Source: Chitinophagaceae bacterium
Lineage (GTDB): Bacteria; Bacteroidota; Bacteroidia; Chitinophagales; Chitinophagaceae
Direction: 5' to 3'
NCBI GenBank assembly: GCA_020847395.1
Contig: JADLCD010000091.1
Location: forward strand, 38,322-102,321
DNA: 64,000 bases
Position numbers and translations under genes: made by a program. A model generated the notes under the pieces. It made no database searches. It saw nothing but the letters and a program-made list of their open reading frames with translations, and had not been told where the DNA came from. Of the stretch, positions 53,019 through 62,857 are shown one piece after another. The first letter of the stretch is position 1. Every line of letters begins with the position of its first letter.

Positions 53019-53660
53019 ATGATTGAGGCCCTTTTAAAAGGATTGGCGTTGGGTTTTATTTTAGCACTTTCTGTAGGACCGGTTATATTTACTATTATTA
53101 AACAAAGTATTTATAACGGGCACGAAGGCGGATTTAGCTTTGTAGCAGGTGTTTGGATAAGTGATATTATACTCGTAGTACTGAGCAACGCCTTTACCGA
53201 GCTCGTAAAAGAATTGTTGGAATATAAAAAATTTATCGGCTACACAGGAAGTGGCTTCCTGCTGGCTATGGGTATATATTACCTGTTTTTTAAGAAAACC
53301 AAAGTAAGCGCCAACGGCGAAAATATAGTGGTAAAGCTTGGGGCAAAAGATCATACCCAAATCTGTATATCCGGTTTTCTTATCAACACTTTAAATCCGA
53401 GTGTAATCATTTTCTGGCTGGTAAACGCAACTGCTTTTGCTGTTAGTCATACATTACAGCAGCGCATTGTTATTTTCACTACCTGCATACTCTTTAACAT
53501 TTTAGCCGACACAGCCAAGGTTTTATTGGCAGGCAGTTTAAGAAAGCGGCTTACCCCACATAATATATCGCTTATTACCCGTATTTCAGGAGGCATATTG
53601 ATTGTATTTGCTTTTGCTCTTATTTATGGTATCATTTTTTTGAGTGACAGAGTACATTGA
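53019..53660 (+). CDS. LysE-family exporter
   Basis: This 213-aa inner-membrane protein has six predicted helices. The N-terminal motif is LALGFILALSVGPVIFTIIKQSI, followed by GGFSFVAGVWISDIILV and the later INTLNPSVIIFWL. LysE/RhtB-type exporters remove amino acids or related solutes. The substrate is not predictable. No regulator or biosynthetic gene is close. Confidence 0.9.
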   Translation: MIEALLKGLALGFILALSVGPVIFTIIKQSIYNGHEGGFSFVAGVWISDIILVVLSNAFTELVKELLEYKKFIGYTGSGFLLAMGIYYLFFKKTKVSANGENIVVKLGAKDHTQICISGFLINTLNPSVIIFWLVNATAFAVSHTLQQRIVIFTTCILFNILADTAKVLLAGSLRKRLTPHNISLITRISGGILIVFAFALIYGIIFLSDRVH

Positions 53661-53750
53661 TCAACATTCTGTTCTTTTAACATCATTACAACAAGCAAAC
53701 CCCCATTACCATCATACATTAGCTTCTTATTTTTTGCTGAACAGTTCCGC

Positions 53751-54305
53751 ATGCATACAATTATACGCTTAACTTTTATAGCATTATTTTTTCTTCCTAT
53801 TGCTGCAACCGCACAGCGAAGCGATTTTATATCTCTGCAGAAAAATGACCGTACCATCAAAAGTTATTTTAAGGGGTCTTTTTTTGAATTTATACACCAA
53901 AGCGGATCGGGCGTAAGCGGTTATATTGACAGGATATACAAGGACACCTTGTACATGTATGCGTATGACATAAGGATGACGCCAACATACTGGGGCACCC
54001 GTGTTACCGATACCATAGGCAGAATCAATTTAAAATTCGGGCTAAATGAAATAGCGGCTATTCCCAAACCACAAAAGGGTTTTGAATTTGTGAGAAACGG
54101 AACCTTATTTATGATTGGCGGGGTGGGATATGCATTTCTCCATACATTTAACGGGCTGATACAAAAATCTAAAATCAATCCATCAACATTAGCCATTTCA
54201 GGCGGGGTGGCAGCCGTGGGTTTTACTATGCGCAAGCTTCGCAAATATTATTATCCCATCGGGAAAAAATATAAAATCTCCTATGTACAATTAAATACAG
54301 AATAA
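53751..54305 (+). CDS. Hypothetical exported protein
   Basis: This 184-aa protein has a signal peptide (MHTIIRLTFIALFFLPIAATA). A beta-rich region (TIKSYFKGSFFEFIHQSGSGVSGYIDRIY) is followed by hydrophobic stretches near 120-160 (LFMIGGVGYAFLHTF; ISGGVAAVGFTM). I do not recognise the family. It lies between the LysE and mtgA genes in the same direction. Confidence 0.75.
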   Translation: MHTIIRLTFIALFFLPIAATAQRSDFISLQKNDRTIKSYFKGSFFEFIHQSGSGVSGYIDRIYKDTLYMYAYDIRMTPTYWGTRVTDTIGRINLKFGLNEIAAIPKPQKGFEFVRNGTLFMIGGVGYAFLHTFNGLIQKSKINPSTLAISGGVAAVGFTMRKLRKYYYPIGKKYKISYVQLNTE

Positions 54306-54358
54306 CAACTTTACAGGTTGATTGATTATTTTGCAGCCTCAAATTTTTATTTCGAATA

Positions 54359-55078
54359 GTGAAGCATTTCTTTTCCAGGGTTTGGCGATTTTTAAAAAAG
54401 TTATTCCTAATACTTTTTATTGCTCAGTTTGTTTACATCATCATACTAAAATGGGTTAATCCTCCTGTTACTATTACGCAAATAGGAAGCCTGCTTAGCG
54501 GTAATGGTTTAAAAAGAGATTATGTTGATGCCGAAGATATTTCTCTTTATGCAGGATTAGCGGTAATTGCTTCAGAAGATCAGTTATTCCCCGATCACAA
54601 TGGGTTTGACTGGAAAAGCATTCAGAAAGCCATTGAAAAAAATAAAAGGAAACAAAACAGGATACGCGGCGCTTCAACCATCAGTCAGCAGGTAGCTAAA
54701 AACGTTTTTTTGTGGCAGGGCAGAGACTGGTTACGCAAAGGACTTGAGGTATACTTTACATTTATGATTGAACTGATCTGGGGCAAAGAAAGAATTTTGG
54801 AAATGTACCTGAACGTGTCTGAAATGGGCAAAGGCATTTTTGGTATTGAAGCCGCTGCACAAAATTATTTTAAGAAACCGGCAGCAAAACTAAGCCGGAC
54901 AGAAGCAGCAATGATAGCAGCCTGTTTACCCAACCCAGTTCTGTTTCCAGTAAAGCCAATGTCGCGCTTTGTAGCAGTGCGCTATCCCTGGGTATTGATT
55001 CAAATGAGCAATCTCGATAATGATCCTGATATTCTTAAAGTGCTGCCTGGAAAAAAGAAATCCTTACCATCTAAGTAG
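54359..55078 (+). CDS. mtgA: Monofunctional peptidoglycan glycosyltransferase
   Basis: The start is GTG at 54359, giving MKHFFSRVWRFLKKLFLILFIAQ, a membrane anchor. The GT51 domain shows catalytic Glu in IASEDQLFPDHNGFDW, the RGASTISQQVAKNVFLWQGRDW motif, ELIWGKERILEMYLN, and AAAQNYFKK. It polymerises lipid II into glycan strands in the periplasm. There is no transpeptidase domain. The stop overlaps the fabH stop by 15 bp on the opposite strand. Confidence 0.95.
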   Translation: MKHFFSRVWRFLKKLFLILFIAQFVYIIILKWVNPPVTITQIGSLLSGNGLKRDYVDAEDISLYAGLAVIASEDQLFPDHNGFDWKSIQKAIEKNKRKQNRIRGASTISQQVAKNVFLWQGRDWLRKGLEVYFTFMIELIWGKERILEMYLNVSEMGKGIFGIEAAAQNYFKKPAAKLSRTEAAMIAACLPNPVLFPVKPMSRFVAVRYPWVLIQMSNLDNDPDILKVLPGKKKSLPSK

Positions 55079-56113
55079 TGCGCTTGCCCAGGTAAAACCA
55101 CTGCCGAAAGCAGCCAGGCAAACCAAATCTTCTTCTTTTATTTTTCCTTCTTCCCATGCTTCGCATAGCGCAATAGGTATAGATGCAGCAGTTGTATTTC
55201 CGTATTTCTGTATATTATTATAAACCTTTTCATCAGCAAGCCCTAATTGCTGCTGCACAAACTGGGCTATACGTAAGTTGGCCTGGTGAGGTATCAGCAT
55301 ATCAATATCAGATGGCTGCATATTATTTGCGGCAAGCGCCTCTTTAATCACTTCGGGAAATTTTACAACGGCTTTTTTAAATACCGAAGGTCCATCCATA
55401 AATGGAAAATTTTGGGCATTGTCAATCATCGCATGACTCATAAACATCTCCCCCATTTCAGCTTTATCAAAATCTGCCAAAGGTTTTTCCATCCAATGAT
55501 TAGCATGTGTGCCGGGATTGTACATGGCCAGTATTTCGGCACTTTCTCCATCACTATGCAAATGTGTACTAAGTATACCCTGGTTTTCTTTTTCTGTTGG
55601 CTGAAGCACTACCGCTCCTGCGCCATCTCCAAAAATTACAGAAACATTTCTGCCTCTTGTACTAAAATCCAAACCGAAAGAATGTTTTTCACTACCAATT
55701 ACCAATACGTTTTTATACATACCGGATTTTACAAACTGGTCAGCTACACTCAATGCATACACGAAGCCGCTGCATTGATTACGCACATCCAATGCGCCGA
55801 TTTCCTGCATCTTCATGGCACGCTGCACCAATACGCCACAGCCGGGGAAATAATAATCGGGGCTTAGTGTTGCGAATACAATAAAGTCAATATCCTGCGC
55901 TGTAATTCCTGCACGCTCAATAGCAATCTTTGCGGCTTCAACACCCATGGTGGTAGTGGTTTCACCTTCGCGTTTTGCGTAACGTCTTTCCTTTATGCCG
56001 GTTCTCTCCTGTATCCAGGCATCATTGGTATCCATATATTTTTCGAGATGCTGGTTAGTAACCACATGCCCGGGAACATATTTTCCAATACCGGCAATTT
56101 TAGAGCGTATCAT
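55064..56113 (-). CDS. fabH: Beta-ketoacyl-ACP synthase III
   Basis: This 349-aa thiolase-fold enzyme starts fatty-acid synthesis from acyl-CoA and malonyl-ACP. The nucleophile Cys lies in NQCSGFVYALSVADQF, the His in IPHQANLRIAQ, and the Asn in NTTAASIPIALCEA. The N-terminal WIQERTGIKERR and GDGAGAVVL are also typical. Bacteroidota carry several FabH-like copies; this one may serve specialised fatty-acid or pigment chemistry, but nothing local shows that. Confidence 0.93.
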   Translation of the reverse strand: MIRSKIAGIGKYVPGHVVTNQHLEKYMDTNDAWIQERTGIKERRYAKREGETTTTMGVEAAKIAIERAGITAQDIDFIVFATLSPDYYFPGCGVLVQRAMKMQEIGALDVRNQCSGFVYALSVADQFVKSGMYKNVLVIGSEKHSFGLDFSTRGRNVSVIFGDGAGAVVLQPTEKENQGILSTHLHSDGESAEILAMYNPGTHANHWMEKPLADFDKAEMGEMFMSHAMIDNAQNFPFMDGPSVFKKAVVKFPEVIKEALAANNMQPSDIDMLIPHQANLRIAQFVQQQLGLADEKVYNNIQKYGNTTAASIPIALCEAWEEGKIKEEDLVCLAAFGSGFTWASALLRW

Positions 56114-56194
56114 GGCAATCGTTTATTATTTTTGATTTGATACTTAAAATTTGAGAATATACGATGACTGTATATTATGAATTTTGAAAGCACT

Positions 56195-56854
56195 TTATGG
56201 TTTCCGGGTTTCAATGGGCAGCACCACTTTTGTATCGTCCCAGCCAATCCACAGGTTTGCGCCATTATCAGATTTTACTGCTTCCATTGTAAATTCTTCA
56301 ATCGGCCTTTCAGCCTTTATTGTTGGTACAGTAAATTTAAAAATATCTTTAGCGGGGTCAATCTTTAAACCCCAGCTATATAAATCTTTATTAATGATGA
56401 TAGTCCATTCTGTTGGTTGGGGAATGCTGTACAGAATATATCGCCCGGCAGCAATCTTTGTTTGCTGTATATATACATCCTGGAAAAATTCAATCTCCGT
56501 GGCTTCATTAGCACCAAGGCGCCAGTGTTCACCATATTTTACTACGTTTCCAAAAATTGTTCTGCCACTGCGTTGAGGCCTGCTGTAAAATATTCTGAAT
56601 ACAGGCGGCGCCTTCACACTATCCAGCATTTTCAGCTTAGGATATTCTGCCGGGAAATAAATAACATCCAGGGGTGATTTATCTAAAGAAGAAATGGTTG
56701 ATATAGGTTCCTGCCTGATGATAAGAGGGACTGTAACAGCGGTATCCGGCAAGTGCTCAGGCTTATTGTCAGCATTACAACTACATAGGCATATACAACA
56801 AACCAGCGCAAAAGCTATACCTGATTTAATTGGTGGATACATCATACGGTGCAT
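56195..56854 (-). CDS. DUF2911 lipoprotein
   Basis: This 219-aa protein has a lipobox (ALVCCICLCSC). The DUF2911 domain shows DVIYFPAEYPKLKM, RIFYSRPQRSGRTIFGNVV, WRLGANEATEIEFFQDV, GRYILYSIPQPTEWTIIINKD and GANLWIGWDDTKVVLPI. The function of the family is unknown. It follows a paralogue by 6 bp in the same direction. Confidence 0.9.
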   Translation of the reverse strand: MHRMMYPPIKSGIAFALVCCICLCSCNADNKPEHLPDTAVTVPLIIRQEPISTISSLDKSPLDVIYFPAEYPKLKMLDSVKAPPVFRIFYSRPQRSGRTIFGNVVKYGEHWRLGANEATEIEFFQDVYIQQTKIAAGRYILYSIPQPTEWTIIINKDLYSWGLKIDPAKDIFKFTVPTIKAERPIEEFTMEAVKSDNGANLWIGWDDTKVVLPIETRKP

Positions 56855-56860
56855 CTTGTT

Positions 56861-57430
56861 TTAAAAACTTATGGGTAAAATAACTTTTACATCTTCCCAT
56901 GCAATCAGCAGGTTGGCGCCGGTATTGGTTTTTTCAAACATCATTGAAAATACTTCAACAGGCTGTGTTGTTTTTTGAACTTTTATATCTGTACGTAAAA
57001 TATCATTTTTTTGATTATAAGCAAAAGAACCCCACACATCATTGTCTTTGCTGATAATAATAGTCCATTTTTCCGGTGTAGGCACGGCGTAAATAGTATA
57101 CCTGCCTTTTTTAATTTTTGTGTTGCCGATTTTCACATCTTTATAAAAATCAATTTCTGTAGCTTCATTGGCTCCCAGCCTCCACACAGTACCATATTCT
57201 ACAAGTTCGCCAAATATTGTTCGGTTTTTCTTCATGGGGCGGCTGTAAATCACCTTCACAACAGGTGTTTCAGGCGCCTGCTTTCTTATTTTAAGAATAG
57301 GATAATCTACAGGAAAATATGCCATATCCATAGGTGAGTTATCTGTAGCTGGCCAGGCATCCTGTGCAGATACCGATAATACACAACCCGAAAGTATAAG
57401 ACTGACGAAAATATTTTTTATTTTTTTCAT
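56861..57430 (-). CDS. DUF2911 exported protein
   Basis: The ATG at 57430 gives a signal peptide (MKKIKNIFVSLILSGCVLS), mature from AQDAW. The DUF2911 domain parallels the neighbour: DMAYFPVDYPILKI, KVIYSRPMKKNRTIFGELVE, WRLGANEATEIDFYKDV and WTIIISKDNDVWGS. The two genes are an evident tandem duplication in one operon; this copy is a soluble exported form, while the other is a lipoprotein. Confidence 0.9.
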   Translation of the reverse strand: MKKIKNIFVSLILSGCVLSVSAQDAWPATDNSPMDMAYFPVDYPILKIRKQAPETPVVKVIYSRPMKKNRTIFGELVEYGTVWRLGANEATEIDFYKDVKIGNTKIKKGRYTIYAVPTPEKWTIIISKDNDVWGSFAYNQKNDILRTDIKVQKTTQPVEVFSMMFEKTNTGANLLIAWEDVKVILPISF

Positions 57431-57511
57431 AAACAACAAATGTACATAATTAGAAGATGGTGAAAAGAAGGAAGAAATGCAACGCTTATTCCTTTTTTCT
57501 ATTGTTGACTG

Positions 57512-58102
57512 TTATTGAAAAGAAAGGTTAAACCTGTTTTTGACAAATAGTATTATTTCCGGCATAAATTCAGCGTAGCAAAGCTGCAAGGCGGTATAAT
57601 TTTCTTCAAATATGCTGAAAGCCTCACTGCTGTCATGCATATATTGTGCCCGGCGTACCAATCCGCCAAAGCTGTTTTTAATACCCCATCTGTAGCGGTA
57701 ATTAAACAACCAGTCATGTTGTTTCATATATGGAAGCATAGCAAAAAACTTTGTGGGCAAAACCCGAATGTATTTATCAAGCGTGCTATATGTTTGTTTC
57801 GAAAAAGCTGCCAAAGATTCTTCAGAAAAAATGGTAGTATCATTTGCAAGAAAATGATCGTACACTATGTCAACAAAGGCGCCTGCATATAACCTGTAAG
57901 CCGCACGAAAAAATGCTTTTGCTTTTGCTGTAGCCGGGTGAGCATCTGTAAAACCATCTATTTCTCTATGCAGCATAATGCCTTTGCGAATATCACCAGG
58001 ATAAATTTCCTTTTGTTTGCCCTTTACAAAATCGCTGATCATATTGCCCACCAATATTTCGGGGTGGTTAAAAGATAAATATGCATGAGCGAGGTAGTTC
58101 AT
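57512..58102 (-). CDS. ACP phosphodiesterase (AcpH/DUF479)
   Basis: This 196-aa cytosolic protein has the family start MNYLAHAYLSFNHPEILVGNM and the metal-site motifs ISDFVKGK, LHREIDGFTDAHP and DIVYDHFLAND. Members of the family remove phosphopantetheine from acyl-carrier protein. Transcribed toward the DUF2911 pair with a 72-bp gap. Confidence 0.88.
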   Translation of the reverse strand: MNYLAHAYLSFNHPEILVGNMISDFVKGKQKEIYPGDIRKGIMLHREIDGFTDAHPATAKAKAFFRAAYRLYAGAFVDIVYDHFLANDTTIFSEESLAAFSKQTYSTLDKYIRVLPTKFFAMLPYMKQHDWLFNYRYRWGIKNSFGGLVRRAQYMHDSSEAFSIFEENYTALQLCYAEFMPEIILFVKNRFNLSFQ

Positions 58103-58371
58103 CTAAACAATATTTGCAGATATCCCAACTTAATTAAAAATATTCTTGCGTTAAAGTAGTATACCAATAATTATTTATGCAATGATACGATATTGACACA
58201 GATACTTTATTTGGGGAGATAAAATCTATATAATATTCCGCAAAGCAGTTGTTAAAAAAATGCAATGGTATATTGAGATAAACAATATAGCAGTGTTGCA
58301 ACAAATGCGGTTATGTGAGGCAGTTTTATTGAAAGATAAAGTTTTTTTATATTAGGATAAAGTTTGCTGCT

Positions 58372-58818
58372 GTGAAAAGAAACGGCCTCACTATAATATA
58401 TGTACTGCTGCTGGCATTTTGCAGCTATAGCCAGGATAGCATTAGTACTAATTTCCAAAATCAAAAACATTTTGTTGATTCACTAATGCAGGCATATAAA
58501 AATATAACCTTTCAAAAGCAGGCAATTGCGGGAAACGATAAATTCTTTCATACTTACAAAGGATATGTTTTAACAGATGCATCAAATATCATCAGGAGTA
58601 TAGACCTGGTTTTTGACAGCAGTACTGTTCACACAACTTTGTTTTGTATAAAGGATACAATAATTGGGCTGATCGAAAATGATAAGCAGTTCTACAAAGT
58701 AAAAAGCGTTTTTTATACAAACGAAGGCATTAAAGCATCATCTCAGCAGTATCTAAAAAAATTTGTTATGTATGAAGAGATTTTAAATACCATAAAAACG
58801 CTCTTTAAGCCAGATTAA
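58372..58818 (+). CDS. Hypothetical exported protein
   Basis: The start is GTG at 58372, giving a signal peptide (MKRNGLTIIYVLLLAFCSYS) and 148 aa in all. The mature part is unremarkable (STNFQNQKHFVDSLMQAYKN...). I do not recognise the family. The gene stands alone; upstream is a 269-bp gap with no clear elements. Confidence 0.65.
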   Translation: MKRNGLTIIYVLLLAFCSYSQDSISTNFQNQKHFVDSLMQAYKNITFQKQAIAGNDKFFHTYKGYVLTDASNIIRSIDLVFDSSTVHTTLFCIKDTIIGLIENDKQFYKVKSVFYTNEGIKASSQQYLKKFVMYEEILNTIKTLFKPD

Positions 58819-58886
58819 TTTTTTGTAGCCCACCTGTCATATTTCCAGATTATGAACCATTTAACAACTATTAGGTATTGATGGAT

Positions 58887-58894
58887 TATTTTTG
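58887..58894 (+). promoter_or_regulatory. Candidate -7 box before the cupin-8 gene
   Basis: TATTTTTG matches TAnnTTTG exactly and ends 20 bp before the start codon. A clear -33 TTTG is not visible. Confidence 0.4.
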
Positions 58895-58914
58895 CGCTAA
58901 AAAATACCAGGCGT

Positions 58915-59802
58915 ATGTTACTAAAGGCTGTTGACACTGTTGACCTGATTACAGCAGAGAAATTTAAAAGGGATTATTACAAAGTGAGTAAGCCATTAGT
59001 TATAAAAAATTTAGCAAAAGAATGGCCTGCGTACCATAAATGGAACTGGGATTATTTTAAGGAAATAGTAGGCGATAAAAAAGTAGGTATATATAATAAC
59101 GTTAAGAGCGATGCCTATACACCTGTAAATAAGGCAGATGATTACAGCAGCTTTGGGGAATATGTAGATATGATTAGAAAAGGACCCGCAGGCTGGAGAA
59201 TATTCCTGTTTAATATTTTTGATCATGCTCCACAATTAACACATGACTTTGAATGGCCGGATGAATTGATGAAGGGATTCGTAAAACGCTTCCCTATGTT
59301 GTTTGTAGGTGGTGCCTCTTCAATAACACACATGCATTTTGATATAGACATGTCGCACATTCTGCACACCCAGTTTGTTGGCAGAAAAAGAGTGTTGCTG
59401 TTTCCTTACGAAGAGCAACATAAACTATATCGCAAGCCTTACGAAGTTTTGAGCCTTGCCGATTTTTCGCATTACTATCAACAGAACGGTACACCTGATT
59501 ATACCAAATTTCCTGCACTGAAACTCGCTAAAGGCTATGACGTAACGCTTGAACATGGTGACACTTTATTTATGCCTGCCGGTTACTGGCATCATATGGA
59601 ATATTTAGACAGCGGTTTTGCCATGAGTTTAAGAGCGCTTCAATCGAGTATTACTGGTAAACTTAAAGGTGCGTGGAATCTTATCGGTATGCGCAATATT
59701 GATACCCTGATGAAGAAAACCGCCCCCAAATGGTGGTACGACTATAAAAAGGAAAAACTTATTACTGCTGCCAAAAAAGAATTGGAAGAGGCCGGAGTAT
59801 AA
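58915..59802 (+). CDS. Cupin-8/JmjC-like Fe(II)/2-oxoglutarate oxygenase
   Basis: This is a 295-aa cytosolic protein of the cupin_8 (JmjC-like) family. The N-terminal segment VSKPLVIKNLAKEWPAYHKWNWDYFKE is typical. Metal ligands are in THMHFDIDMSH (His-x-Asp), and the distal His in PAGYWHHMEY. 2-Oxoglutarate contacts are suggested by the Lys in FVGRKRVLLFPYEE. Such enzymes hydroxylate proteins or small molecules. No target is evident nearby. Confidence 0.87.
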   Translation: MLLKAVDTVDLITAEKFKRDYYKVSKPLVIKNLAKEWPAYHKWNWDYFKEIVGDKKVGIYNNVKSDAYTPVNKADDYSSFGEYVDMIRKGPAGWRIFLFNIFDHAPQLTHDFEWPDELMKGFVKRFPMLFVGGASSITHMHFDIDMSHILHTQFVGRKRVLLFPYEEQHKLYRKPYEVLSLADFSHYYQQNGTPDYTKFPALKLAKGYDVTLEHGDTLFMPAGYWHHMEYLDSGFAMSLRALQSSITGKLKGAWNLIGMRNIDTLMKKTAPKWWYDYKKEKLITAAKKELEEAGV

Positions 59803-60238
59803 TATTTTCGTTTTCTTTTTGGAATATTACACACACGTATTAAATTTGTGATAATATATATCAGCCGGGAATTTAAAAGTGATTGGCTTTGAACCGGGAA
59901 CTGTTTTAGCATTTATCCAAATATCTTCAATCTAATATTGATCTTAAGGACAACCTGCCCTGCCAACCTGTACTTATTATACTTTATTGAAATTAAAATT
60001 ATTGGTATATACCATCATTGCCATATTCCCGAATATTCAGGCAATGTACAAGTATTTTTTGTGGTTTCAGAGGTAAGCACAGGCCGGTGATGTCTATCGC
60101 CGGCATTTTATATGGGGTGGGGTATCGGCAGTGGGCAGTGAGCTATGGGCAGTAAAGGCTGCCAGGCTTCAGTTGGTATTACCTTAGGGAGGTCATCATA
60201 GTGTTGCTGTTAATAAGCTGATTGCCGAAAGCTGATGT
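59803..60238. other. Gene-free intergenic stretch
   Basis: No supported gene is visible. A stem of GCCGGTGAT (60083-60091) with ATCGCCGGC (60096-60104) is followed by ATTTTATAT on the plus strand and may be a weak terminator. A short run of GGCAGT repeats occurs at 60127-60152. Confidence 0.4.
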
Positions 60239-61276
60239 TTAATTAATCGTCCAAACTTCATTTCCGCTCAACAATTTATCAAGATCTCCCTTACCCTTTA
60301 CCGCTATGGCCTCTCCTATCTGCATTGCCATTACATCCTCATAACATGCGCGGTCAGTTTCATAAAATACGCCAAATGGTCTTGGAAGATGTTGGTCTTT
60401 TGCAGGATCGTCAAACATTCTTACCAAAATCTGCGCTTTATAAAAATCCTTTTCATCATGTATCCATAAATCATCAGCGCTAACGGAATCACCAATTTCT
60501 ACTACTGCAGGTTTTAACCCATCCAGTTTAATGCCCTTATTTTTTGCAGCACCAAATATCAACGGCTTGCCTTGTTCAAGAAATAATGACTGCTCTGGTT
60601 TGGTGCTTTTTTCTGTAAATATTTCAAAAGCGCCATCATTAAAAATGTTGCAGTTTTGATATATTTCTGTAAAAGAAGCTCCTTTATGTTTGTAGCTTCT
60701 TACCAATATTTCCTGTAAATGTTTTGGATCTCTATCCATACTCCTGGCAATAAAAGTAGCATCTGCGCCCATTGCCAGTGCCAAAGGATTAAAGGGATGA
60801 TCAATGCTGCCTAAAGGAGAAGACTTGGTAATCTTTCTTTCTTCTGAGGTTGGGGAATATTGCCCCTTGGTTAACCCATATATCTGGTTATTAAATAGCA
60901 TCATGTTCACATCAAAATTACGGCGCAACAGGTGAATGGTATGATTACCACCAATACTTAGCGCATCACCATCGCCTGCAACAATCCAAACACTCAATTC
61001 AGGCCGTGAAGCTTTTAAGCCTGAAGCAATAGCTGTAGCTCTTCCATGAATGGAATGCATGCCATATGTATTCATATAATATGGAAAACGGGAAGAACAT
61101 CCGATACCGGAAATGATTACAATATTTTCTTTAGGTATACCTAAACCCGGCATTACTTTCTGTACCTGTGCTAATATGGAATAGTCGCCGCAACCTGGGC
61201 ACCATCTCACCTCCTGATCTGTTGCAAAATCTTTTGCAGTGAGCGTTAGTTGTGCGGGAGTAACTGTTGTATTCAT
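60239..61276 (-). CDS. korB: 2-oxoacid:ferredoxin oxidoreductase beta subunit
   Basis: The ATG at 61276 gives 345 aa, starting MNTTVTPAQLTLTAKDF. The TPP-binding beta subunit shows the cluster-binding CPGCGDYSIL, GIGCSSRFPYYMNTYG, SIHGRATAIASGLK and the TPP motif AGDGDALSIGGNHTIHLL. With an alpha subunit it converts 2-oxoglutarate to succinyl-CoA using ferredoxin. The alpha-subunit gene is normally next to it but is not in this window, on either side. Confidence 0.92.
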   Translation of the reverse strand: MNTTVTPAQLTLTAKDFATDQEVRWCPGCGDYSILAQVQKVMPGLGIPKENIVIISGIGCSSRFPYYMNTYGMHSIHGRATAIASGLKASRPELSVWIVAGDGDALSIGGNHTIHLLRRNFDVNMMLFNNQIYGLTKGQYSPTSEERKITKSSPLGSIDHPFNPLALAMGADATFIARSMDRDPKHLQEILVRSYKHKGASFTEIYQNCNIFNDGAFEIFTEKSTKPEQSLFLEQGKPLIFGAAKNKGIKLDGLKPAVVEIGDSVSADDLWIHDEKDFYKAQILVRMFDDPAKDQHLPRPFGVFYETDRACYEDVMAMQIGEAIAVKGKGDLDKLLSGNEVWTIN

Positions 61277-61441
61277 CGTAATAAAAATGAACCGCAAATT
61301 TACAGCTATATCGGCTCATTAGGCTTCCTCAAAGCGGAAATAATAACAATCGTTTATGTAATGCGATATTACACTTTAAAATCTTTACTAAAATTGATGT
61401 TATATGTTGAATTATAAGGATTTGGGGAGAGGTCAATAAAA

Positions 61442-61484
61442 AACCTGTAAAGCGCTAAAAGTATGTTTCCAGGCTTTACAGGTT
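61442..61484 (-). terminator. Terminator of the PQQ sugar dehydrogenase gene
   Basis: AACCTGTAAAGC (61442-61453) pairs perfectly with GCTTTACAGGTT (61473-61484). On the minus strand it is followed by TTTTATTG, 21 bp past the stop. Confidence 0.78.
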
Positions 61485-61504
61485 ATAAAACAAGAGAAGC
61501 CTGA

Positions 61505-62764
61505 TTATTTCTTACTGATTTTATACAAACTTCCGTTATCGGTTACAGCAAACAACATTCCATTGCTGTATGCTACATCACGGAAACGTTCTTTCTTGTC
61601 AGACAGTAACCACTCTTCACCAACTACTTTATTATCTTTAATAACAAGGCGGGTAATATGCATGCTGCTTAATCCGCCAATAAACAGGTTGTTCTCCCAT
61701 TCAGGAATAGCATTGCCTTTATAAAAGCTCATGCCGCTTGGCGACATTACAGGATCGAAATAATAAACCGGTTGTTCCATCCCCTCTTTCTGCTGAATGG
61801 AATCACCGATTTTTTTGCCGCTATATTCTATACCATAGGTAATAACAGGCCAGCCATAATCTTTACCGGGTTTAATAAGATTTACCTCATCACCACCGCG
61901 CGGTCCAAATTCAGCCTCCCACAAATCGCCGGTAACGGGGTTAATATCCAACCCCTGCGGATTGCGGTGACCATAGCTGTATATTTCAGGCATCACATCT
62001 TTTTGACCGATAAAAGGATTGCCCGGGGCGGGTTTACCATCTTTTGTAATTTTGAAAACCTTGCCCAAGCCTGCATTTAACAATTGCGCTTGTGCTCTGC
62101 CATTAAGAACAGAACGCTCGCCTGCGCTTACAAAAAGATTTCCGTCTTTATCAAAAATTAATCTTGAACCATAGTGCAGTTTACTGTTATCGAGCTCAGG
62201 TAAAGCACGGAAAATAACCGTTGGGTTTTCAACCTTTCCGGCGGCTTCATTTAATTTTCCCTTACCAACTGCGGTGAGATTTCCATTTTTATACGGTTCA
62301 GAAAAAGACCAATAGATGATGTTGTTGTTTGCAAAATCAGGGTCAAGCGCCACATCAAGTAAGCCTCCCTGTCCGTCACTATCTACTTTAGGAAAACCTT
62401 CAATTTTTTTTGCGAGGCTGCCGTCTGCATTGCGGATTTGCATGAACCCGGTTTTTTCAGTAATTAAAAACCTGTTATCCGGCAGAAGAATAACAGCCCA
62501 GGGTCTTCCGAGGTCTTTAGCCAATTGATCAACCTGGTAAGACGTGGTGGTTTTCACAGCACCAATTCTTGTTTGTCCGGCAAAGGCAGGTTTATAATCT
62601 GAGTTGGGCGGATTAGTTTCTAAGGGAGGTAATGCAGATGTATCTTTTGAAGGGGTATTTGCAGCGATAGCAGAACCTGCAGTGCTGTTTCCCGACGCGT
62701 TATTATTGCATCCTATGCTGAATACTGTTAAGGCAACAGCCGACAGGTAAAAGAATTTTTTCAT
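61505..62764 (-). CDS. PQQ-dependent sugar dehydrogenase-like lipoprotein
   Basis: The ATG at 62764 gives a lipoprotein signal (MKKFFYLSAVALTVFSIGC) and 419 aa; longer upstream frames lack support. The six-bladed propeller shows LGRPWAVILLPDNRFLITEK, GGLLDVALDPDF, the Arg/His pair in LHYGSRLIFDKDGNLFVSAG, YSYGHRNPQGLDINP and WEAEFGPRGGDEVNLI. The family oxidises sugars (aldoses) in the periplasm with PQQ. Whether the cell makes PQQ is not shown here. It has a clear terminator. Confidence 0.92.
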   Translation of the reverse strand: MKKFFYLSAVALTVFSIGCNNNASGNSTAGSAIAANTPSKDTSALPPLETNPPNSDYKPAFAGQTRIGAVKTTTSYQVDQLAKDLGRPWAVILLPDNRFLITEKTGFMQIRNADGSLAKKIEGFPKVDSDGQGGLLDVALDPDFANNNIIYWSFSEPYKNGNLTAVGKGKLNEAAGKVENPTVIFRALPELDNSKLHYGSRLIFDKDGNLFVSAGERSVLNGRAQAQLLNAGLGKVFKITKDGKPAPGNPFIGQKDVMPEIYSYGHRNPQGLDINPVTGDLWEAEFGPRGGDEVNLIKPGKDYGWPVITYGIEYSGKKIGDSIQQKEGMEQPVYYFDPVMSPSGMSFYKGNAIPEWENNLFIGGLSSMHITRLVIKDNKVVGEEWLLSDKKERFRDVAYSNGMLFAVTDNGSLYKISKK

Positions 62765-62857
62765 GTGTGGAAATTTTTGAAGAGGAAAGGTAGGGAAAAA
62801 TGAGGGAAGGGCTATTTGAAATATGTAAAACCTGTATTTGTTTTGTAACTTTTGATC

